Below are positions 1 through 7,592 of a DNA stretch of 32,872 nucleotides, in pieces. Source of the DNA: CAYMGM01 sp964390005 (GTDB taxonomy: Bacteria; Pseudomonadota; Alphaproteobacteria; UBA9219). A program made the position numbers and the translations under genes. Position 1 is the first letter of the stretch; every line of letters begins with the position of its first letter. Below the pieces are notes generated by a model that saw nothing but the letters and a program-made list of their open reading frames with translations, was not told the DNA's origin and did no database searches. The stretch is from positions 1 through 32,872 of the forward strand of contig CAYMGM010000016.1 of assembly GCA_964390005.1 (NCBI GenBank). The letters are read 5' to 3'.

Positions 1-10
1 AGAACGTCTC

Positions 11-66
11 CGCATACCCATGGGGTTGCAGAGGAGCCTAAACAGACGGCCCCGGCGCCACGCCGG
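11..66. repeat. Arm of a dispersed inverted-repeat element (copy 1, truncated by the window edge)
   Basis: These bases match the right arm of the 411-bp element at 13710-14120 (its bases 14064-14119) with about nine mismatches and one single-base indel. Both run from CGCATAC through TGGGGTTGCAGA to the terminal CACGCCGG. The rest of the element would lie left of the window. The arm holds the stop codon (38-40, TAG on the minus strand) and the last codons of the histidine phosphatase gene. The base outside the terminus is not the TA dinucleotide seen at the other copy, so this end is either decayed or inserted differently. Confidence 0.75.
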
Positions 67-691
67 AGGGTTTGGTGTTCCAGCTTTCGACTTTCCAGTT
101 GGTGTCGCCTTTTTCTTGGGTGAACAGGCAAAAGGCACCGGTCGAGATCTTGATTTTGTATTGTTGGCGGAAGCCTTCAAAATCGCCCGTCAAATAAGGC
201 GAAAAGCGCGCGACCCCGTTACTTGTCACGGCCATGACGGTTTGCCCTTCATAATCACGGGCAACTTTTTCGGCAAAGGCGTGCCAGCCGTCAATGATCG
301 CTTGAACATCCACGCGCCATCCATCGGGGACGATTGCATCTTGGTCCCACGCCTTTAAAGCCGCTTCGCCAAGGCGGGCGACAACTTCTTCCTCAGGGCG
401 ATTCTCATCGGGGCCGTAGTCGATTTCGTTGAAAAGCGGATCCTCAAGCATTACAGGCGAGATCTGCGCGGCTTCGCACGCTTTTTGCGCTGTTTGCTTG
501 GTGCGCAACAAGTTCGATGTCCAGATTGTGCTGGGGATCAGGTTATGCTCTTTCAGATGAAGGCCCAGGCGCGTGCCTTGGGCCAGGCCGGATTCAACCA
601 AAGGTAAATCCGTCCGGCCGCCGACGCGCGTGATAACATCGCCGGGACCAAAAGTGTTGCCGTGTCGAGCAATGATCAAACGTGTGGTCAT
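38..691 (-). CDS. Histidine phosphatase family protein, second catalytic His replaced by Asn
   Basis: This 217-residue protein has the phosphoglycerate-mutase-like fold signature. The RHG motif holds His10 (ARHGNT), the conserved arginine lies in SNLLRTKQTA (Arg63), and an acidic residue lies in FNEIDYG (Glu89). In active members the second histidine lies in a motif like SHGG near the C-terminus. Here that motif reads TSNGVARF, with Asn158 in its place, so activity may be altered or lost. The start ATG overlaps the kdsB stop as ATGA, which implies translational coupling and a possible link to sugar-nucleotide or LPS metabolism. The last eight or so residues (GVAPGPSV) are encoded by a repeat arm, so the native C-terminus has probably been replaced. 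The substrate is unknown. Confidence 0.85.
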   Translation of the reverse strand: MTTRLIIARHGNTFGPGDVITRVGGRTDLPLVESGLAQGTRLGLHLKEHNLIPSTIWTSNLLRTKQTAQKACEAAQISPVMLEDPLFNEIDYGPDENRPEEEVVARLGEAALKAWDQDAIVPDGWRVDVQAIIDGWHAFAEKVARDYEGQTVMAVTSNGVARFSPYLTGDFEGFRQQYKIKISTGAFCLFTQEKGDTNWKVESWNTKPSGVAPGPSV

Positions 692-1500
692 GGGACAAGT
701 TCTCCGTGTTGAGCGATAAGCGCTTCGGTGCGGGTGATATCTTCGGGGCTATCGACGCCCGACATGCTGGCGCGGCCTTTGTAATCGACGGGGACGCAGC
801 GAATGGTATAGCCATTTTCGATGACGCGCAGTTGTTCAAGGCCCTCCAGCTTTTCAAAGGTTCCTTCGGGGAGCGCGCCAAACTTGGCCAGCATGGGGCG
901 GGCATAGCCGTAAAGGCCGATATGCCGCCAAACAGGCGAGAGCGCGCCTTTGGTGCGGAGATCGGCTTCTTTACGCAGAGCCGGGATGATGTTTTTGGAA
1001 AACCAGAAGGCGCGGCCTGTTTTTTCATCAAAGACGGCGGTGGTGCCGGAGAAGGGCGTCGTTTTTTTGTTGTCGCGCAATTTGTCAAGTTGTTCCCATG
1101 ACATTTGCGTGACGGGGGTGACAAGATCGCATGGCGCGGCGGCATAGGCATCGATCATCGCGCGGATGAAATCAGGCGGTGTTAAGGGCGCGTCGCCTTG
1201 CAGATTGACGACAAAATCGGGCTGGAAATCTAGCTGGCGCACGGCTTCTTCGGCGCGGTCTGTGCCGGTGGGGCATTTGACGCTGGTCATAACCCACGGA
1301 ATGCCAATTTCATCGGCGTGGACGCCAATACGCTCATCATCGGTGGCGACAAAACAACGAATAGCGGGATCGCCCGCGGCAGCGGCTTGAGCAATTTTCA
1401 CGACGCGCGCCAGCATGGTCTGGCCTGCAATCATGGCCAAGGGTTTGCCGGGCAGGCGGGTCGATCCGTACCGTGCCGGGATAATAATGGCGGTTTTCAT
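688..1500 (-). CDS. kdsB: 3-deoxy-manno-octulosonate cytidylyltransferase (CMP-Kdo synthetase)
   Basis: KdsB activates Kdo with CTP in the cytoplasm to give CMP-Kdo, the donor for the inner core of lipopolysaccharide. The 270-residue protein opens with the nucleotide-binding motif IPARYGSTRLPGKPL at residues 7-21. It also has VNLQGDAPL near residue 98, the counterpart of the family's NVQGDEPL. The length is slightly above the usual 245-260. A good ribosome site (AGGAA) precedes the ATG. The gene overlaps the histidine phosphatase by four bases (ATGA) and follows a glycosyltransferase gene by 34 bases, so the three probably form one transcript. Its presence shows an outer membrane containing LPS. 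Confidence 0.96.
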   Translation of the reverse strand: MKTAIIIPARYGSTRLPGKPLAMIAGQTMLARVVKIAQAAAAGDPAIRCFVATDDERIGVHADEIGIPWVMTSVKCPTGTDRAEEAVRQLDFQPDFVVNLQGDAPLTPPDFIRAMIDAYAAAPCDLVTPVTQMSWEQLDKLRDNKKTTPFSGTTAVFDEKTGRAFWFSKNIIPALRKEADLRTKGALSPVWRHIGLYGYARPMLAKFGALPEGTFEKLEGLEQLRVIENGYTIRCVPVDYKGRASMSGVDSPEDITRTEALIAQHGELVP

Positions 1501-1534
1501 GTTATTTCCTTCCTCTTTAAAGACAGAAAGGAAA

Positions 1535-2695
1535 TTAACGGCCTAGCACCTCGTTGTAAAGGCGCAGGTGGCGCTTGGCGACGACGTCAAGGGACCGGGT
1601 CGCTTGAACATAGGCTTGCCCGGCGTCGATTTTCGCTTTGAGCGCCTTGGCGGACAAGGTTTCAAGCTTTCGGACCATGTCGGGAACCGTGTCGAAAACA
1701 ACAAGCGCGCCTTTTTTCAAAAGAGGGGTCATGGAAGGCGCTAAAACGTTTCCTTTTAGGCCTTCTTGCTTTTGAGCCACAGGGAGCAAACCATAAGCCA
1801 ACGCCATGGCTGCGCGGTCCATGCCGCGGTAAGCGCGCCAAAGGCGTTGATAGGGAGACATGACGACAAGCGGATCGGCAGGGATAAGGTAAAAATCGGC
1901 TGTTTTAAGCGCGATGTCGAGACTGCGAACGCTAAAATCCTCGGTGACGTTCAGCCAAGAATGCTGGGCCGCGCGTAGCAGCAGCTCTTGCGCATGGTCG
2001 CGCTGATCGGCAGAAGCGTGCGTTTTAATTTCGCTGGGCTTCTTTTTGATCGCTGTTTCGATGTCTAAGGCAAGACGCGGCGCGGCGGCATTCAGGCTCT
2101 CTAGCCCATCGACGATAAGGTTCACGCCGGGCGCATGCAGCGAATACATTGATGAAGCGGCTTGCCAACAGGCGGTTGGTTCGTCTTTCCAAAGCGTCAT
2201 CGGGGCATAAAAGCGCGTGGCATCGACAACATTGGGAATGACATGCGTTTGCGTATTGAGGGGGCGGAACAACCACCCTAAGGCATCTGTTGGCGCGATG
2301 ACGGCAGAAGCGTTGGTGTAAAGATAGGTCTGAAGGTCTTTGCGCTTGGTGCTGTCGTCTTCGGGGTTCGCGGTAAAGTTCAGAATATGCGGATCCGCCC
2401 CGTGGATAAGCGTCGGGATGCCGCCCGCGCGCACGTCGTCAAAAGCTTCGACAAGTCCTTTTGTCTGGCACCTGACAAAGGCCGTGACGGTCCGCCCATC
2501 GTTTCGAATGGCTTTGATCGCGTCACGCTCTTTATCGGCGCCAAGGGGGGTAAAGGTACCGCCGCACAGGCGCGCGGCTTCTTGCATGGTCCGCGCTAAA
2601 AGGCGGGTGGTCCCCCCCTTTTGCTCTTCCGGCGTCTGGCTATGGTTATAGCTATCGCTGATCAAGAACAAATGAAGGGGAGAAAAAGCGGACAT
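1535..2695 (-). CDS. Putative GT-B-fold glycosyltransferase (GT4-like), divergent
   Basis: The 386-residue protein has no signal peptide or membrane segment. The middle contains SAVIAPTDALGWLF followed by THVIPNVVDATRFY at about residues 134-163. This is the typical boundary of GT4-type glycosyltransferases, where the N-terminal domain ends and a Val-Ile-Pro-Asn-Val-Val-Asp linker begins. The final helix (SLDVVAKRHLRLYNEVL) also resembles the closing helix of GT-B enzymes. The donor-binding domain is poorly conserved, and I do not see the usual E-x7-E pair clearly. The position directly upstream of kdsB suggests a role in LPS or another surface glycan. Donor and acceptor are unknown. Confidence 0.6.
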   Translation of the reverse strand: MSAFSPLHLFLISDSYNHSQTPEEQKGGTTRLLARTMQEAARLCGGTFTPLGADKERDAIKAIRNDGRTVTAFVRCQTKGLVEAFDDVRAGGIPTLIHGADPHILNFTANPEDDSTKRKDLQTYLYTNASAVIAPTDALGWLFRPLNTQTHVIPNVVDATRFYAPMTLWKDEPTACWQAASSMYSLHAPGVNLIVDGLESLNAAAPRLALDIETAIKKKPSEIKTHASADQRDHAQELLLRAAQHSWLNVTEDFSVRSLDIALKTADFYLIPADPLVVMSPYQRLWRAYRGMDRAAMALAYGLLPVAQKQEGLKGNVLAPSMTPLLKKGALVVFDTVPDMVRKLETLSAKALKAKIDAGQAYVQATRSLDVVAKRHLRLYNEVLGR

Positions 2696-2712
2696 CGCGG
2701 TCTCTCTTACAA

Positions 2713-2747
2713 ACAGGACCTCTTCAGCATAGCCAAAGAGGCCCTGT
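2713..2747 (-). terminator. Imperfect stem-loop after the small unknown gene
   Basis: The arms 2713-2724 and 2736-2747 pair over 12 bases with one mismatch (2718 against 2742). On the minus strand the hairpin is followed by TTTGT, a weak T-tract. It lies between the stop of the unknown gene (2771) and the start of the glycosyltransferase gene (2695), so it could end or attenuate transcription between them. Confidence 0.4.
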
Positions 2748-2770
2748 AAATAAAGGCTAGAGATATTTCT

Positions 2771-3349
2771 TTACAGATGGAGGCTTGCAACGCTGGGGTT
2801 CACAACGTCGGGGCCATCAACAGGGCGGTAGAGGCGCGGTTTGCCAGACCAGCGGTCCAGAATAACGGTTCCGCGCTCGGGGACCGCGATTTTGCTGTCG
2901 CCTTTTTCCTTTCCAAACGAGATTAGAACCATGTCCTGATCCGTGGGCGCGGCATATCTGGCCTTCATATATTTAAGAACAGAGGCGGCGTTAGGATCTT
3001 CCGAGTTTTCGATCTCGCCGCGGCGGATGATGTCGCCATAGCAGAAAAGAAGTGGTGCGCTTTGATCGTTGTCGGTCGCGAGGCGCTGGAAGGCCGCGCT
3101 GCCACGCAAGAAGGGCGATTTAATACCGGCATCAATGGCGGTTTGTAGCGAGCTAACGCTGCGCGCAATCGGCGGAAGCGTATCCGAGACCATACGCCCG
3201 GCATAGTTCTGAAGGCGTGCGGTGCCAAGGACAACCAGCGAAGCATCGGGGCTCGCTTGTACAGAAAGTGTCGGCAAGCTATCAAAATAGAGAACGATAA
3301 CGTCGGATGAATCACGAACCGTTGGGGTCAAAGAAGTCGAAGAGGGCAT
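2771..3349 (-). CDS. Unknown protein, 192 residues
   Basis: I do not recognise this protein. The ATG at 3349 is chosen because a strong ribosome site (GGAG, eight bases upstream) precedes it. The in-frame ATG at 3379 would add ten residues but has no ribosome site. The product is soluble, with alternating beta-like and helical stretches such as DVIVLYFDSLP, ASLVVLGTARL and QDMVLISFGKEKG, and it has no signal peptide. It stands apart from clpB behind a strong terminator, so it probably has its own promoter between 3350 and 3460. Function cannot be assigned from sequence or context. Confidence 0.65.
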   Translation of the reverse strand: MPSSTSLTPTVRDSSDVIVLYFDSLPTLSVQASPDASLVVLGTARLQNYAGRMVSDTLPPIARSVSSLQTAIDAGIKSPFLRGSAAFQRLATDNDQSAPLLFCYGDIIRRGEIENSEDPNAASVLKYMKARYAAPTDQDMVLISFGKEKGDSKIAVPERGTVILDRWSGKPRLYRPVDGPDVVNPSVASLHL

Positions 3350-3392
3350 CAGCAATACTCCAGATAATAAAGAAAACATGTGCTTGTGAAGA

Positions 3393-3419
3393 CAAAAGCG
3401 ACTTTAAAAGCCGCTTTTG
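3393..3419. repeat. Inverted repeat upstream of the small unknown gene
   Basis: CAAAAGCG (3393-3400) pairs with CGCTTTTG (3412-3419), and the centre is itself partly palindromic (ACTTTAAAAG). It lies 44 bases upstream of the chosen start at 3349, beyond the clpB terminator. It could be an operator or part of a promoter region. It has no T-tract of terminator type. Confidence 0.4.
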
Positions 3420-3460
3420 GTTAATACAAGGCCGCATCACTTTCAGCGGGGCAGAAGAAC

Positions 3461-3497
3461 AAAAAAAGGGGGAAAGAATCTTTCTTTCCCCCTTTTT
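3461..3497 (-). terminator. Rho-independent terminator of clpB
   Basis: The arms AAAAAGGGGGAAAGA (3463-3477) and TCTTTCCCCCTTTTT (3483-3497) are perfect complements with a five-base loop. Read on the minus strand, the stem is followed by a run of seven T, starting 16 bases after the clpB stop. The symmetry means it could also work on the plus strand. Confidence 0.85.
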
Positions 3498-3513
3498 CGG
3501 TATAAAGAGAAGT

Positions 3514-6093
3514 TTATTGAACCGAGAAGGTTAACCCATCATGCCCTGCCAGAACATGAATGGTTTGGCCTTCGGCGATGTTGCCTTCAAGGACCTTTTC
3601 AGCCAGAGGATTCTGAAGCGTACGTTGAATAACCCGTTTTAAGGGGCGTGCGCCATAAACGGGGTCATACCCGGCTTCAGTAAGCCAGGCGACGGCTTCG
3701 GGCGAAACGTCCAGCTTCAAGCCGCGCTCGGCCAGGCGGTCTTGCAAGTGGTTGAGCTGGATTTTGACAATCGATCCCATGTCCGCGCGGCTTAGGCGAC
3801 GGAAAAGAAGAATCTCGTCCAGACGATTTAAAAACTCGGGCCGGAAATGATCGCGTAAAACCGCCATCACGCCGTCGCGCGTCTCGGGCGCAATTTCCGC
3901 GCCATCGTCCGCGGCCATGATGTCCGCGCCGATGTTCGACGTTAAAACGATCAAGGTATTGCGAAAATCGACCAAATTGCCTTGGCCATCGGTCAAGCGG
4001 CCATCGTCCAAAACTTGCAACAAGATGTTGAAGACATCGGGGTGCGCCTTTTCGATTTCGTCGAACAAGATGATTTGATAAGGCCGCCGCCGCACGGCTT
4101 CGGTCAGAACGCCGCCTTCATCATAGCCGACATAGCCCGGCGGCGCGCCGATCAAACGCGCGACAGCGTGCTTTTCCATATATTCTGACATATCGACGCG
4201 CACCATGGCCGTTTCGTCGTCGAACAGGAAAGACGCCAAGGCTTTTGTCAGTTCTGTTTTCCCGACGCCCGTCGGGCCCAAGAAAAGAAACGATCCCGTG
4301 GGGCGGTGCGGGTCTTGCAAACCCGCGCGCGCGCGGCGCACGGCATTGGCAACGGCGGTTACGGCTTCATCTTGGCCGACGACGCGCGCGCGCAACACAT
4401 CTTCCATCTTCAGAAGTTTTTGCTTTTCGCTTTCCAGCATTTTATCGACAGGAACCCCGGTCCAGCGGCTGACAATCGCCGCGATATCGGCGTCTTTAAC
4501 GGCTTCGTCAATCAGGCGGCCCGATCCGTTTTGATCCGCGTTTTGCAGCTTGCGCTCAAGATCCGGGATGATCCCGTAAGCCAATTCGCCCGCGCGCGTG
4601 TATTCGCCCGCGCGTTGAACGCGGTCAAGCTCGGCGCGCGCCGCCTCTAACTGTTCTTTGACTTTTTGCGCGCTTGTCATTTGCTCTTTCTGCGCTTGCC
4701 ATTTGGCTGTCAAAGCCGCCGATTTTTCCTCTAGATCGGTCAGCTCGGCCAAAAGGCGCGTCAGACGATCGGCAGACGCCCGGTCTGTTTCCTTTTGCAG
4801 GGCGGCTTGCTCGATCTTAAGCTGAACGATCTTGCGGTCGATCTCGTCGATTTCTTCGGGTTTGCTATCCACCGCCATGCGCAGGCGCGCGGCGGCTTCG
4901 TCGATCAAATCGATCGCTTTATCCGGTAAAAAGCGGTTGGTGATATAGCGGTTCGACAACGTGGCCGCCGCGACAATTGCGCCGTCGGTGATACGCACGC
5001 CGTGATGAAGTTCGTATTTTTCTTTCAGGCCGCGCAGGATCGAAATTGTGTCTTCGACCGTCGGTTGATCGACTTGAACGGGCTGAAAACGCCGCGCCAG
5101 CGCCGGATCTTTTTCGATGTATTTGCGGTATTCGTCCAGCGTCGTCGCGCCCACGCAGTGCAATTCGCCGCGCGCGAGGGCAGGCTTTAACATGTTTGAC
5201 GCATCCATTGCGCCGTCGGTTTTGCCCGCGCCGATCAAGACATGAAGCTCGTCGATAAAAACGATGATCTCGCCGCTGGCCGCGCTGATTTCTTGCAAAA
5301 CGGCGCGCAGGCGTTCTTCAAACTCGCCGCGATATTTAGCGCCTGCGACAAGCGATCCTAAATCAAGCGCCATGACGCGTTTGTGCTTAAGCCCTTCGGG
5401 CACGTCGCCTTTGACAATGCGTTGCGCAAGGCCTTCGACGATGGCTGTTTTGCCGACGCCGGGCTCGCCAATCAGGACGGGGTTGTTTTTGGTGCGTCGC
5501 GCCAGAACCTGAATCGTCCGGCGGATCTCTTCGTCGCGGCCAATAACGGGGTCCAGCTTGTTGGCTTTGGCCGCTTCCGTTAAATCGCGCGCATATTTTT
5601 TCAGCGCGTCATAGCCTTGTTCGGCGCCGGGCGTGTCGGCGGTGCGGCCTTTGCGTAAATCGTTGATGGCTTTGTTCAAAGCTTCGGGGCGCAGACCGGC
5701 ACTGGCCAAAGCTTTTTGCGCCGCCGTGCCTTCGGCCATCGACAGCGCCAGCAACAGACGCTCGACCGTGATATAGCTGTCGCCCGATTCTTTGGCGATT
5801 TTCTCAGCCGTGCCGACAAGACGCGCAAAAGACGGATCTAAAATGACTTGATCGGCGCTGCCGCTGGCAAAGACTTTGGGCATTTTTGCCAGCGCTTCGT
5901 CTGCCCCCGCCAGCGCTTTCTTGGGATCGCCCCCCGCGGCCTGAATAAGGCCTGCGGCCAAGCCGTCACGATCTTCGATCAGCACTTTCAACAAATGCTC
6001 GGGGCAAAGGCGCTGGTGTTGTTGTTTGATAGCTTCCATTTGCGCCGATTGGATGAAACCCTGGGCGCGATCCGAAAAATGATCGAGATTCAT
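3514..6093 (-). CDS. clpB: ATP-dependent disaggregase ClpB
   Basis: ClpB is the cytoplasmic hexameric Hsp100 that pulls polypeptides out of aggregates together with DnaK. The 859 residues are full length. They comprise the Clp N-domain repeats (about 1-150), the first AAA+ module with Walker A GEPGVGKTA near residue 207 and Walker B IIVFIDELH, a long coiled-coil middle domain (about 395-530), and the second AAA+ module with Walker A GPTGVGKTE and Walker B ILFDEIEKAHPDV. The GYVGYDEGG pore loop of the second ring is also present. An AGGA ribosome site precedes the ATG. A candidate heat-shock promoter lies upstream and a strong terminator downstream, so it is probably transcribed alone. No dnaK, dnaJ or grpE lies adjacent. 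Confidence 0.98.
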   Translation of the reverse strand: MNLDHFSDRAQGFIQSAQMEAIKQQHQRLCPEHLLKVLIEDRDGLAAGLIQAAGGDPKKALAGADEALAKMPKVFASGSADQVILDPSFARLVGTAEKIAKESGDSYITVERLLLALSMAEGTAAQKALASAGLRPEALNKAINDLRKGRTADTPGAEQGYDALKKYARDLTEAAKANKLDPVIGRDEEIRRTIQVLARRTKNNPVLIGEPGVGKTAIVEGLAQRIVKGDVPEGLKHKRVMALDLGSLVAGAKYRGEFEERLRAVLQEISAASGEIIVFIDELHVLIGAGKTDGAMDASNMLKPALARGELHCVGATTLDEYRKYIEKDPALARRFQPVQVDQPTVEDTISILRGLKEKYELHHGVRITDGAIVAAATLSNRYITNRFLPDKAIDLIDEAAARLRMAVDSKPEEIDEIDRKIVQLKIEQAALQKETDRASADRLTRLLAELTDLEEKSAALTAKWQAQKEQMTSAQKVKEQLEAARAELDRVQRAGEYTRAGELAYGIIPDLERKLQNADQNGSGRLIDEAVKDADIAAIVSRWTGVPVDKMLESEKQKLLKMEDVLRARVVGQDEAVTAVANAVRRARAGLQDPHRPTGSFLFLGPTGVGKTELTKALASFLFDDETAMVRVDMSEYMEKHAVARLIGAPPGYVGYDEGGVLTEAVRRRPYQIILFDEIEKAHPDVFNILLQVLDDGRLTDGQGNLVDFRNTLIVLTSNIGADIMAADDGAEIAPETRDGVMAVLRDHFRPEFLNRLDEILLFRRLSRADMGSIVKIQLNHLQDRLAERGLKLDVSPEAVAWLTEAGYDPVYGARPLKRVIQRTLQNPLAEKVLEGNIAEGQTIHVLAGHDGLTFSVQ

Positions 6094-6134
6094 AACAGGC
6101 GCAGTCCTTTCCCAAAAGAAAACCTTCTTTCAGG

Positions 6135-6162
6135 ATGTAAGACGTTTAGCGCAGATTACAAG
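6135..6162 (-). promoter_or_regulatory. Candidate sigma-32 (RpoH) promoter of clpB
   Basis: On the minus strand CTTG (6162-6159) is followed after 17 bases by CTTACAT (6141-6135). The alphaproteobacterial RpoH consensus is CTTG, 17-18 bases, CYTATNT, so there is one mismatch. The -10 element ends about 41 bases before the clpB ATG. Control of clpB by RpoH is well established in proteobacteria, which adds weight. Confidence 0.55.
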
Positions 6163-6168
6163 GGCCGA

Positions 6169-6624
6169 TTATTTAAAAACGACGCGCTTGGCGGCGAAAA
6201 AGTTAAAAAACATCCCGGCCAGAGACCCGGCGAACAGGCCGATAAAGGGATAAGCATGGATAAAAGGAACGGTTTTGACCAAAAGCGTATAGGTCCCGCG
6301 ATTAAAGACGATCCCGACCGTACAGACCGACGCGAACTTGGCCCATTGCTTGGACATGGGCTCGTGTTCGATGTCATTGAAGGTAAAAAGCCGGTTGCCG
6401 ATCCAGGTAAAAGTGACGGCAAAAGGAAAGGCGAAAAAGCCCGCCGCCACGCGCCCCAAGCCTAAGGCGTCGATGCCGATATACAGAAAAAGCGTATCGA
6501 CAACAAAACCGGCAACGCCAATAAGGCCAAACTTGATGAACTGCCGGACGCCTTTTTTCTGAAGAAAAGGACGCAAAAACGGCGGCGTGAACTTCAACAA
6601 AAGCGCATAAGACTGGGCGATCAT
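6169..6624 (-). CDS. GtrA family membrane protein (putative lipid-linked sugar flippase)
   Basis: This 151-residue protein has the four membrane segments of the GtrA/DPMS family. They lie roughly at residues 28-50, 56-82, 91-112 and 124-147. Family landmarks include FIKFGLIGVAGFVVDTLFLY, the WIGNRLFTF stretch after the second helix, and an ending in FFAAKRVVFK. GtrA proteins are thought to move polyprenyl-phosphate-linked sugars across the inner membrane. The ATG follows the GT2 stop by one base, and its ribosome site lies inside the GT2 gene, so the two are translationally coupled. This pairing and the polytopic transferase upstream support a Gtr-type sugar-transfer system. Confidence 0.85.
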   Translation of the reverse strand: MIAQSYALLLKFTPPFLRPFLQKKGVRQFIKFGLIGVAGFVVDTLFLYIGIDALGLGRVAAGFFAFPFAVTFTWIGNRLFTFNDIEHEPMSKQWAKFASVCTVGIVFNRGTYTLLVKTVPFIHAYPFIGLFAGSLAGMFFNFFAAKRVVFK

Positions 6625-6625
6625 A

Positions 6626-7564
6626 TCAAGCCTTCTGGCAGGGCGCTGGAATGCTCAGATAGCTAATACGCTTCATCTCCATGCGCCCGCGCGTGACGGT
6701 ATCAAGGATCAACCCGCACGAAAGGCTTAAGAAGGCGACGATCATCAAGCCCATCGACAAAACGGCGGTCGGCAAGCGCGGCACAAGGCCGGTCTCGACA
6801 TAATCGGTCAGAACGGGCCCAATCAGGATCACCGAGATTAAAGCCAGCACCGCCCCAATCAGCGAGAAAAACTTCATGGGCCGCTCTTCTTTGACCAAAA
6901 CCAGGATCATCCAAAGAATGCGGAACCCATCGCGGAACGTGCTGAGTTTGCTGGCCGACCCGACGGGACGGTCTTTATAGGGCGTTTCGACTTCGTCGGT
7001 CGGCATGCGCAGCTCAAGCGCGTGAACGGTCAGCTCGGTCTCGGTCTCAAACCCGGCGGCAAGAGCCGGGAAGCTTTTGACATAGCGGCGCGAGAAAATG
7101 CGATATCCCGACAGCATGTCTTTAAACCGATTGCCAAAGATCCACGCAACCATGCTGGTCAGCAGCCAGTTGCCAAACCGGTGGCCGGGGCGATAGGCGG
7201 CTTCGATGTTCGTGACGCGCGCGCCGTTGACCATATCCAGATTGTTTTCGATCAACTTGTTGATCATCAGCGGGGCCGAAGCCGCGTCATAGGTGGCATC
7301 GCCATCGACCAAAACATAGATATCGGCTTCGATATCGGCGAACATGCGGCGCACGACATTGCCTTTGCCTTGCAACGGCTCACGTCGCACAATCGCGCCA
7401 GCTTGCTTGGCAACCTCGATGGTGCGGTCTTTTGAATTGTTGTCATAGACGTAAATCTCGGCCTCTGGCAGCGCGGCGCGGAAGTCGGCGATGACTTTGG
7501 CGATCGCGGCTTCTTCGTTGTAGCAGGGAACGAGAACGGCTGTTCTGGGCGCGGTTGAAGACAT
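6626..7564 (-). CDS. GT2 polyprenyl-phosphate glycosyltransferase (GtrB/DPM1-like)
   Basis: The 312-residue protein has an N-terminal GT2 domain with VLVPCYNEE (residues 9-18), YDNNSKDRT and the metal-binding DGD at 87-89 (VLVDGDATYDA). It ends in two membrane segments (about residues 235-290), as in GtrB and bacterial dolichol-phosphate-mannose-synthase-like enzymes. These proteins transfer a sugar from a nucleotide donor to polyprenyl phosphate on the inner face of the membrane. I place the start at the internal ATG (7564), which precedes STAPRTAVLVPCYNEE. An upstream ATG at 7630 would overlap the preceding gene and add a tail unlike the family. It is followed directly by GtrA. Confidence 0.88.
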   Translation of the reverse strand: MSSTAPRTAVLVPCYNEEAAIAKVIADFRAALPEAEIYVYDNNSKDRTIEVAKQAGAIVRREPLQGKGNVVRRMFADIEADIYVLVDGDATYDAASAPLMINKLIENNLDMVNGARVTNIEAAYRPGHRFGNWLLTSMVAWIFGNRFKDMLSGYRIFSRRYVKSFPALAAGFETETELTVHALELRMPTDEVETPYKDRPVGSASKLSTFRDGFRILWMILVLVKEERPMKFFSLIGAVLALISVILIGPVLTDYVETGLVPRLPTAVLSMGLMIVAFLSLSCGLILDTVTRGRMEMKRISYLSIPAPCQKA

Positions 7565-7592
7565 AAAAAACCTGTCGGTTAGAAGGTGTCGG

